Shown here piece after piece: positions 6,800 through 14,114 of a stretch of 64,000 nt of DNA. The DNA is from Flavobacteriales bacterium (GTDB lineage: Bacteria > Bacteroidota > Bacteroidia > Flavobacteriales_F > PHOS-HE28). Position numbers and translations under genes: made by a program. The stretch lies in contig JAGNSU010000006.1 in the NCBI GenBank assembly GCA_017987895.1, forward strand, positions 27,006-91,005, read 5' to 3'. The notes under the pieces are model-generated. The model was given only the letters and a program-made list of their open reading frames with translations, was not told where the DNA came from and ran no database searches. Each line of letters begins with the position of its first letter. Within the stretch, counting starts at the first letter, position 1.

Positions 6800-9649
6800 A
6801 TGGTAGGGAGGTCGAAAAGTTGGATGCACCTGTTGTTGATGCTGGCATGTGGTCATGCCCTGCGTGCGCAGAACCTCATCGGCATCAACCCCCCGGGAAT
6901 GAAGTGGTCGCAGATCGATGCCCCAACCGGTCGCATAATTTTCCCGCAAGGGCTGGACAGCCTGGCGTTCCGTACCGCGGCGATCATGGCCTACCAGCAG
7001 GTGCATGATAGTTCCATGCTCGGAGCGGCCCAATTGCGCCGCGTGCCCGTGATCATCCAGAACCGCACGACATTGCCCGGCGGATTCTCCACACCGGCGC
7101 CATGGCGCAACGAATACACCATGGTGGGTCCGCAAAACCTGTTCATCGGTCCGGTACCATGGAACGATCCCTTGGTGGCGCACGAGTACCGCCACAGCCA
7201 GCAATTCGGTGCGGCTTACGGTGGGATGGGTCTGGCGTTCCGCATCCTCATGGGGCGGACGGGCTGGCTCTTCAACACCCTGCTCACCCAACCGCTCTGG
7301 CTGCGCGAAGGTGATGCCGTGCTGTCGGAGACCATCCTCACTAACGGGGGCCGGGGGCGCATGCCGGCCTTCCACATGGAAACGCGCGCCCTGCGCCTGG
7401 CGGGCTACCATTACAACTACGAGAAGAACCACTTTGGCTCGTTCAGGGACTTCGTGCCGAACCCTTACCGTATGGGCTATTACATGGTGACCAAGGCGAG
7501 GCGCGAGCACGGCGATGGCATCTGGACGCGCGTGCTGGAGGACACCTACCGCAGAAAGATAATCTGGCAACCGCTGAGCCGCAGCTTGAAGGAACACACC
7601 GGCTACACCACGCGGCGCTTGTCCAAAGCCGCCATGCACGAGCTCGACACTCTTTGGACCACCGCCGATCGCGCGGTGGGCACAGTGGTGGGTACAGATG
7701 TCCCCGTGCCGACCTCGCGCACCTATACGAACTACCGCTACCCGCACTATCTGCCTGACGGTCGCATCCTCGCACTGCGTTCCGGGTTGGACATGATCGC
7801 AGGGTTCGTGATCCTGGATCACGGTCGCGAGGAAAGGCTGTTCCTGATGGGGATTTATACGGAAGACCATGCGACCATGGTAGTGGAGGGGCAACTCGTG
7901 GCCTGGGCCGAGTCCGCCTTCCATCCGCGCTGGACGGGTGTGGACTATTCGGTGATCAAAATCCACGACAGCCGCACCGGCAGAACGCGGCACCTCACAC
8001 ACCGCAGCCGCTGTTTCTCCCCAGCACCTTCGCCAGATGGGAAGCAAGTCGCGGTGGTGGAAGCGGACCTGATGGGACGCTACGCGCTCGTTGTGCTCGA
8101 TGCGGCTACGGGTGCTGAGGTCGCACGCCATCGCGGGGATCCGGGCGTGCAGTACACCCAGTTGCGGTGGATGCCGGGCGAGCAGCGCATCATCGCCGTT
8201 CGGCTTGATGCGCGTGGCAATGCGATCGTGATCGTGGATCCATGGCGGCAGCAGGAAGAGGAAGTGCTCGCTCCGGAGCATATGTCCATCGCGCGGCCGT
8301 TCGTGGCCGGGGGCAGCGTGTTCTTCAGTTCGAGCATCGGCGGTATCGAGAACATCCACGCCATCGGCCTGTCCGATCGCCAGCGCGTGCGCCTCACGGA
8401 CGAGCGCTTCGGCGCTTACGATCCAGTGATCTCGACGGAGGGGACGACCTTGCTCTACAGCGCCTATACCGCCGACGGATACCGCCTGCGTTCGCTGACA
8501 CTCGAGCCCCTGCGCGAATTGCCCATCCCGGCGGACACGCTCGGTGACATGCGCTTCCACCTGGACGCGCAACGCTTCGAGGGGAACGCAACGCCAGTGC
8601 CTGCCGAGCCAGCGAAGTATCCGGTGCGCAAGTACCACGCCTTCACGGACGGGCTCTTCAACCCCTACGGCTGGTTCCCTGTGCCGAGCCCACCGGAGTA
8701 TGGGTTGGAGGTCTACACGCAGAACATCATGAGCACTCTGCAGGGCACGCTCGGTGGCGCCTATAACACCTACGAGCAACGTTTCCGCTCCTACGTGCGC
8801 TTCAGCTATGCCGCTCTTTTTCCGATCATCGATGGCGAATGGCAGAACAACGGACGCCACAGCGCCAGCCTGATCTCAAGCGGCGATGGTCTCACGGAGA
8901 TCGATAACGAATGGCTGGAGAACAAATTCTCAGCGAGCATCCGCCTGCCCTTCAACCTCACCCAGGGCTCGCACAACACCACCCTCTCCCTCACCGCTGG
9001 ATATGACCATTACGCGGTGAGCCAGCTCGATCCGTTGGACCTGGTGGCGGCACAGCCAGCCACCGATGCTGATGGCTGGCACGGCGATCTGCTCTTCAGC
9101 CGGTTGCAGACGCGTGCGCGCCAATTCGTGCAACCCCGTTGGGGGCAGACCTTGGCAGTGGAGCACCGCGTGGCCGATGACCTCCATGCCGAGCGCAGCA
9201 TGGCGACCTGCCGCTTCTTTTTCCCCGGGGTGCTGCGAACGCATTCGTTCAACGTGCAAGGCACCTTCCGCACCGAGAAGGTGATCGAGGCCTACCGCTT
9301 TCTCAACGATAGGCTCATGCCCCGGGGCATCTCACCACGACCGCTGGAGGAGATCGCCTTCGCGCAGTTCAACTACGAACTGCCGGTGTGGTACCCTGAT
9401 CTGGCCACCGGCAGCATCGCGTTCTTCCAGCGCGTGCGGGTGAACGCATTCGCGGATCTTACCCGTAGCCGCGTGGCCGCGAATGAGCAGGATTGGGCGA
9501 CGGGCGGATTGGAACTTAGCATCGACCTGCGGTTGATGCGCCTCTTCCAGATGAGCATCCTTATGCGCTATACCGCCGCGCTCACCACCGGCGTGCCGCT
9601 GGACCGCCCTTTCGAATTCCTGGTCATGCGCTTTGAACTGGTGAACTGA
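6800..9649 (+). CDS. Predicted outer-membrane metallopeptidase with TolB-like propeller and beta-barrel
   Basis: 949 residues. Signal peptide: MVGRSKSWMHLLLMLACGHA with cleavage near LRAQ. Residues 128-132 are HEYRH, an HExxH zinc motif, followed by WLREGDAV with Glu170, the spacing and context of a gluzincin third ligand. Residues about 290-600 contain repeats of DGR/DGK and beta-rich blades (PHYLPDGRILAL, PAPSPDGKQVAVV, ISTEGTTLLYSAY), a TolB/WD40-like propeller. The last 300 residues alternate polar and aromatic residues and end FLVMRFELVN, as outer-membrane beta-barrels do. Predicted surface or periplasmic protease or assembly factor; substrate unknown. The ATG at 6800 was chosen because it opens the signal peptide. 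Its stop overlaps a cyclase-tail remnant. Confidence 0.82.
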   Translation: MVGRSKSWMHLLLMLACGHALRAQNLIGINPPGMKWSQIDAPTGRIIFPQGLDSLAFRTAAIMAYQQVHDSSMLGAAQLRRVPVIIQNRTTLPGGFSTPAPWRNEYTMVGPQNLFIGPVPWNDPLVAHEYRHSQQFGAAYGGMGLAFRILMGRTGWLFNTLLTQPLWLREGDAVLSETILTNGGRGRMPAFHMETRALRLAGYHYNYEKNHFGSFRDFVPNPYRMGYYMVTKARREHGDGIWTRVLEDTYRRKIIWQPLSRSLKEHTGYTTRRLSKAAMHELDTLWTTADRAVGTVVGTDVPVPTSRTYTNYRYPHYLPDGRILALRSGLDMIAGFVILDHGREERLFLMGIYTEDHATMVVEGQLVAWAESAFHPRWTGVDYSVIKIHDSRTGRTRHLTHRSRCFSPAPSPDGKQVAVVEADLMGRYALVVLDAATGAEVARHRGDPGVQYTQLRWMPGEQRIIAVRLDARGNAIVIVDPWRQQEEEVLAPEHMSIARPFVAGGSVFFSSSIGGIENIHAIGLSDRQRVRLTDERFGAYDPVISTEGTTLLYSAYTADGYRLRSLTLEPLRELPIPADTLGDMRFHLDAQRFEGNATPVPAEPAKYPVRKYHAFTDGLFNPYGWFPVPSPPEYGLEVYTQNIMSTLQGTLGGAYNTYEQRFRSYVRFSYAALFPIIDGEWQNNGRHSASLISSGDGLTEIDNEWLENKFSASIRLPFNLTQGSHNTTLSLTAGYDHYAVSQLDPLDLVAAQPATDADGWHGDLLFSRLQTRARQFVQPRWGQTLAVEHRVADDLHAERSMATCRFFFPGVLRTHSFNVQGTFRTEKVIEAYRFLNDRLMPRGISPRPLEEIAFAQFNYELPVWYPDLATGSIAFFQRVRVNAFADLTRSRVAANEQDWATGGLELSIDLRLMRLFQMSILMRYTAALTTGVPLDRPFEFLVMRFELVN

Positions 9650-9832
9650 TGCAAATGGCCCCGCGGGTTCAAGCTGAACTCGCACCCTTCTCAGTTGTCG
9701 GAGAGTCGGACAACCGACAACCAACAACCGGCAAGCCCTGCGTTCCACTTCACACCGCGCGGGAAAGTGCGGGCGAAGGGGAAGGGGGAAATGGAGATGT
9801 ACTTCGTGCACAACACATCGGCTCAAGCCTGA
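9649..9832 (+). pseudogene. 3'-end remnant of a class III cyclase gene
   Basis: From 9743 a frame reads FHFTPRGKVRAKGKGEMEMYF and stops at 9832. This is almost the same C-terminal tail as in all four cyclases downstream. It is preceded by a copy of the same palindromic repeat found inside cyclase B, in the same relative position. No catalytic domain or start is left. A 65-residue frame starting at 9649 runs through it in the wrong phase and is not protein-like. It is best read as the fossil of a fifth cyclase lost by deletion or recombination between repeats. Confidence 0.8.
9694..9735. repeat. Palindromic repeat related to the insertion in cyclase B
   Basis: GTTGTCGG (9694-9701) and CCGACAAC (9714-9721) are inverted copies, followed by CAACAACCGGC. 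The same GTTGTC/GACAAC words build the 58-base element at 13955-14012, and both lie just before the cyclase tail sequence. Confidence 0.65.
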
Positions 9833-9958
9833 CCATTCCTACGTGATCGAAGCTCCCGTTCCGTGTCACCCCATCCATCATCAGCCATCAACGTGCGGCA
9901 GAGTACCGATCCTATCTTGGAGCCGGTCGCCACCGATCCGACCATGACCCTATCGATC

Positions 9959-11908
9959 ATGAGGAACATATGGCAGTTGCTGGCTGTAGTGATGATCGCC
10001 ACAACCACGGGGGCCCAGGCGCAACATGATGAAACGGACAGTTCCGCTCAGGCACTGTGGAGCACTTGGGCGAACGAAGACCTGCAGAACACCGAACGGC
10101 TGGAGGGACTCGAGAAGTTCATACGGCTGCGCTTCGAGGACAGCGACCCGGACAGCACCCTTCACTATGCGGATGTGCTCTATACCACAGCTGAGCGCTG
10201 GCAGGACAGCGCTAGGATGGCCACTGCGCTCATCCTGCAAGGCAATGCACTGAAGGACAAAGGGGATGCTGTCTCCGCCAAACAGCGCCATCTGCGATCG
10301 CTTCAGATCAGCCGGTCGACCGGCAACAAGAAAGGAATGGCCAGAGCCCTGAACAGTCTGGGCGTGACGGAGCTGGCCAATGGTGACCATATCAACGCCG
10401 TAGCACACCTGAGCGAGGGCTTGAAACTCGCCGAGGCGGTCCCCGACAGCTCGCTCATCGGGCGCATCCTCGGGAACATCGGTATCCTGCACCACAACCA
10501 AGGCGATACGGAGAGTGCGCTGAGCTACTACATGCGACGACAGCAGATCGCCGAGGCGCTCGACCAATCGGACATCCTGGCGGAAGTCATCATGAACATC
10601 GGGCTGATCCAAGCGGAACGATCGGAGCATGCCCTGGCGGATTCCAGCTTCCTGCGTGCCTTGGAACTCACGCGCTCCATCGGCTATCACGGCATGGAGC
10701 TCCTTTGCCTCTTGAATCTCGGATGGCACAAGGAACAATTGGGTGATCTGGCGGCAGCGCTCATCTACGATCGGGAAGCGCTCACACTGGCCGACCGGAT
10801 AGGCGACAAAGCCGGCTCTGCGAACGCACGGGTAGCCTTGGGGGCGGTGTATCTGCTTCGGGAGGACATCCCTGCGGCATTGCGCTATGCCAATGAGGGA
10901 CTAGCGATCGCCCGTGGCTCACAGAATCCGAGGAGCGTGATGGATGCAGCAGAGGTGCTCTTTGATATCCACAAGATCGCCGGGAATTACTCCGAGGCGC
11001 TCACCATGCACGAATTGTTCCAGGTGATGCGCGACAGCTTGAAGAACGATGAGAACAAGCAAGCCGTCATGCAGCAACGCTTCCAGTACGATTTCGACAA
11101 GAAGGAAGCGCTCCTCGTGGCTGAACAGGAGAAGAAGGATGCCGTGGCCGCAGAGGAAATGCGACGCAAAGACGTTCAACGCAATGCCTTCATAGGCGGC
11201 TTCGGCTTGATGCTATTGCTCGCAGGCACCTTCTTCTTCCAGCGCAACCGCATCAGCAAGGAGAAGGCGCGAAGTGAGGAACTGCTTCTGAACATCCTCC
11301 CGAAAGAAGTCGCGGAAGAACTCAAGGCGAAGGGTGAGGCCGATGCCAAACAGATCGATCAGGTGACCGTGCTCTTCACCGACTTCAAAGGCTTCACCGC
11401 CATGAGCGAAAAGCTCAGCCCAAAGGAACTGGTCGCAGACATCCACGAATGCTTCAGCGCCTTCGATCACATCATCGCCAAGCACGGCATCGAGAAGATC
11501 AAGACCATCGGTGACGCTTACATGGCCGCTGGTGGATTACCAAGGCCTAACACGACGCACGCGTCCGATGTGGTGAAGGCCGCGCTGGAGATCCGCGATT
11601 TCATCGCAGAAGGCAAGTCGCGTAAAGTCGCGGATGGACTTCCCTACTTCGAGATCCGCATCGGCATCCACACCGGCCCCGTTGTCGCTGGTATCGTGGG
11701 CGTGAAGAAGTTCGCCTACGACATCTGGGGCGATACGGTGAACATTGCCAGCCGCATGGAAAGCAGCGGGGAGGTCGGCCAGGTGAACATCAGCGAGAGC
11801 ACGTATGCACTGGTGAAGGACGAGCCGGGTCTCATGTTCACATCACGCGGAAAGGTGCAGGCGAAGGGGAAGGGGGAAATGGAGATGTACTTTGCCAGCA
11901 ACGCATGA
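9959..11908 (+). CDS. TPR-domain transmembrane adenylate cyclase (class III), copy A
   Basis: 649 residues. Signal peptide MRNIWQLLAVVMIATTTGAQA, then about six tetratricopeptide-like repeats (40-360), a charged coiled-coil linker, one membrane helix (about 408-428) and a class III cyclase domain (465-645). Metal-binding Asp475 (VLFTDFKGFT) and Asp519 (KTIGDAYM) are present. The adenine-selecting pair is Lys515 and Asp588 (YDIWGDTVN), and the catalytic Asn/Arg are in the VNIASRMES motif, so it should make cAMP rather than cGMP. The TPR region would be periplasmic and sense a ligand or partner. The ATG at 9959 opens the signal peptide; 9944 is an alternative. First of four tandem cyclases. Confidence 0.93.
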   Translation: MRNIWQLLAVVMIATTTGAQAQHDETDSSAQALWSTWANEDLQNTERLEGLEKFIRLRFEDSDPDSTLHYADVLYTTAERWQDSARMATALILQGNALKDKGDAVSAKQRHLRSLQISRSTGNKKGMARALNSLGVTELANGDHINAVAHLSEGLKLAEAVPDSSLIGRILGNIGILHHNQGDTESALSYYMRRQQIAEALDQSDILAEVIMNIGLIQAERSEHALADSSFLRALELTRSIGYHGMELLCLLNLGWHKEQLGDLAAALIYDREALTLADRIGDKAGSANARVALGAVYLLREDIPAALRYANEGLAIARGSQNPRSVMDAAEVLFDIHKIAGNYSEALTMHELFQVMRDSLKNDENKQAVMQQRFQYDFDKKEALLVAEQEKKDAVAAEEMRRKDVQRNAFIGGFGLMLLLAGTFFFQRNRISKEKARSEELLLNILPKEVAEELKAKGEADAKQIDQVTVLFTDFKGFTAMSEKLSPKELVADIHECFSAFDHIIAKHGIEKIKTIGDAYMAAGGLPRPNTTHASDVVKAALEIRDFIAEGKSRKVADGLPYFEIRIGIHTGPVVAGIVGVKKFAYDIWGDTVNIASRMESSGEVGQVNISESTYALVKDEPGLMFTSRGKVQAKGKGEMEMYFASNA

Positions 11909-12069
11909 AAAGACCACTTCTCCTGCTCATCCTGTCGTTTTTGCTCGGCCCCGCTGGCGCCCAGCAGCAACGGCTCGACAGCCTATTGGGCGTGTTGAAG
12001 ACACAGCCGGAAGCGAAGAAGGCGGTGGGCAGGGCGCGCAAGAACAAGGAGCTATGGAGCGGCGCGTAG
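11905..12069 (+). pseudogene. Truncated N-terminal fragment of a secreted TPR sensor (54 aa)
   Basis: An ATG overlapping the stop of cyclase A (ATGA) opens a clean signal peptide, MKRPLLLLILSFLLGPAGAQ, followed by QQRLDSLLGVLKTQPEAKK, the usual opening of Bacteroidota TPR-sensor proteins. The frame stops after 54 residues at 12069, before any repeat is complete, and overlaps the start of cyclase B by 16 bases. It looks like the 5' end of a deleted TPR-cyclase. It may still be translated and serve as a coupling leader for cyclase B, or may act as a small secreted peptide. Confidence 0.6.
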
Positions 12070-14114
12070 GCCCATGGGTAGCGGCGCTGGCCTGCGTGCT
12101 CCTGCTCGGCACGCTCGGGCGCGCGCAACAGGACACCTTGCTGGTATCGGCAAGCGCGCTGCTTGACGGACGTGCCTTCGTGCGTAGCATCGGCATCTCC
12201 GTTCCGGGGATCGACCTGGTGGCACAAGGGCATCCGCGTTGCCTGCGCGCCGACGATCCGGCGTTCGCCGCACGCGAGCTGGACGAGCGCAGCTGGCAGC
12301 CCTTGAACAGCTTCGACCGCGCCCAGTTCCCTACCGGCCAGGTCTATTGGGTGCGCTTCCAACTGAAGGTGGATCCAGCGCTCGCCCATGCTCCGGTGGA
12401 CCTGGACATCTACAGCCAAGGCGCCGTGGAAGTGTACTTCAATGGCGAACTGGTGGAGCACTTCGGAACGATGCCCAGGACCGGGTCCAGGGAGGGGTAC
12501 GAAGCCGCTCCCTTCATTCCGCGACGGCAGGTGCGCTTGCGCTTCATGGGCGATGGCCAGCGCGAAACGATCGCCATACGCTGCGTGCATGCCCCCATGT
12601 CCGTGGCCAGTTTCGAACGAGCGAACGAGTTGGCCCTCACCCTGCACCTGCCCGAGGTGGAAGGGACCATCGCGGGCATGGAGGACAGTACCCTGCTGCA
12701 GTACGGCCTGTTCGTAGGCATCAACCTCATCATCCTGCTGCTCGCCGGTGCCATCATGTCGCGCTCGATACGGGATCGGAGCTGGTTGATGCTCGCCTTC
12801 TTCTCCCTTTTCATGGCGCTCGTGGGCTTCACCAACATACCGCCCAAGGGGAGCTTCGGTCTTTCGCTCGAAGCGGTGAACGCCATCAGCTTGCTGAACC
12901 CGATCGTGTATCCGGTGGCGCTGTTGTTCCTGGTGCTGGTGCTGCGAACGCTCTTCGCCACGGTGGATCGCCGCAGCGTGCTGGTCTTCGGAACGATCAC
13001 GCTGCTCATGATCGCCGCGAGCTATGAGGCGTACCTCGATCCAGCGGGGAACCACAACTTCGATGGCTGGATCACCATCCTGTTCTTCTTCGAGGTGGCG
13101 CGCCAGGCGTTGCGGGCCGTGCGCAAGCAGGTACACGGCAGTTGGATCATCGGTATCGGCGCGGTCCTCTTCATCATCAACGGTGTTTTCCTGGAGCAGT
13201 ACTACCAATTCACCGGGCACGAAATGGCGCGTTGGTTGCGAACCTTCCTGCGGTTCTCCTACTACCTCACCATGCCGGTGAGCATCGCCATCTTCCTCGC
13301 GGTGCGTTCCGCCCACCAGAGCCGCCTGCTCGCCCGGCAGCGCGACGAGCTGGACAAGGAGGTGCACGAGCGCACGGCGGAACTGCGGCATGAGAAGGAG
13401 CGCTCCGAAGAACTGTTGCACAACATCCTGCCGGATGAGGTCGCCGCAGAGCTCAAGGCGAAGGGCAGCGCCGATGCCCAGCTCATCGACCAGGTCACTG
13501 TGCTCTTCACCGACTTCAAAGGCTTCACGGAGATGAGCGAGAAGCTCACCGCGAAGGAGCTGGTCGCGGACATCCACGAATGCTTCAGTGCCTTCGATCA
13601 CATCATGGCGAAGCACGGCATCGAGAAGATCAAGACCATCGGCGATGCGTACATGGCCGCGGGTGGATTGCCAACGCCGAACACCACGCATGCATTGGAT
13701 GTGGTGAAGGCTGCATTAGAGATCCGGGATTTCATCGCCGAAGGCAAGGCGCGGAAAGTCGCATCAGGCCTCCCCTATTTCGAGATCCGCATCGGCATCC
13801 ACACCGGCCCGGTGGTGGCAGGTATCGTGGGCGTGAAGAAGTTCGCCTACGACATCTGGGGCGACACGGTGAACACGGCCAGCCGCATGGAGAGCAGTGG
13901 CGAGGTGGGGCAGGTGAACATCAGCGAGGCGACGTATGCGCTGGTAAAGGACATAGTTGTCAGTTCTCAGTTGTCAGGCAGCCCGCCAACCGTCAACCGA
14001 CAGCTGACAACTCCTGCGTTCACCTTCACCCCGCGTGGAAAGGTGCAGGCGAAGGGCAAGGGAGAAATGGAGATGTACTTTGTCACGGTCGCTTCTCCCA
14101 AATCCACAGCATGA
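12054..14114 (+). CDS. 7TM-sensor adenylate cyclase (class III), copy B
   Basis: 686 residues. Signal peptide (MERRVGPWVAALACVLLLGT, cleavage near GRAQ), a beta-rich periplasmic domain like 7TMR-DISM extracellular modules (about 30-205), seven membrane helices (214-420), a coiled coil (DELDKEVHERTAELRHEKER) and a cyclase domain. Metal Asp487, adenine-selecting Lys527 and Asp600 are intact. Near the C-terminus, residues after ALVKD differ from the sister copies because a 58-base palindromic repeat is inserted in frame (13955-14012), adding about 14 residues before FTFTPRGK. AAGGAG lies two bases from the ATG at 12054. The stop overlaps the start of copy C (ATGA), so B and C are coupled. Confidence 0.92.
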   Translation: MERRVGPWVAALACVLLLGTLGRAQQDTLLVSASALLDGRAFVRSIGISVPGIDLVAQGHPRCLRADDPAFAARELDERSWQPLNSFDRAQFPTGQVYWVRFQLKVDPALAHAPVDLDIYSQGAVEVYFNGELVEHFGTMPRTGSREGYEAAPFIPRRQVRLRFMGDGQRETIAIRCVHAPMSVASFERANELALTLHLPEVEGTIAGMEDSTLLQYGLFVGINLIILLLAGAIMSRSIRDRSWLMLAFFSLFMALVGFTNIPPKGSFGLSLEAVNAISLLNPIVYPVALLFLVLVLRTLFATVDRRSVLVFGTITLLMIAASYEAYLDPAGNHNFDGWITILFFFEVARQALRAVRKQVHGSWIIGIGAVLFIINGVFLEQYYQFTGHEMARWLRTFLRFSYYLTMPVSIAIFLAVRSAHQSRLLARQRDELDKEVHERTAELRHEKERSEELLHNILPDEVAAELKAKGSADAQLIDQVTVLFTDFKGFTEMSEKLTAKELVADIHECFSAFDHIMAKHGIEKIKTIGDAYMAAGGLPTPNTTHALDVVKAALEIRDFIAEGKARKVASGLPYFEIRIGIHTGPVVAGIVGVKKFAYDIWGDTVNTASRMESSGEVGQVNISEATYALVKDIVVSSQLSGSPPTVNRQLTTPAFTFTPRGKVQAKGKGEMEMYFVTVASPKSTA
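13955..14012. repeat. 58-base element with terminal inverted repeats inside cyclase B
   Basis: The element begins AGTTGTCAG and ends CTGACAACT, perfect 9-base terminal inverted repeats, and contains further GTTGTC/GTCAAC words. It replaces the short DEPGLM segment of copies A and C and keeps the reading frame open. A degenerate relative lies at 9694-9735. Confidence 0.75.

Noticed and set aside
6737..8860. 707-codon minus-strand frame
   Set aside because: It is the antisense shadow of the metallopeptidase-propeller gene; the sequence is His/Arg/Gly-rich and shows no domain.
11838..13691. 617-codon minus-strand frame over cyclase B
   Set aside because: Antisense shadow of GC-rich coding DNA. 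The plus-strand gene has an intact signal peptide, 7TM and cyclase domain.
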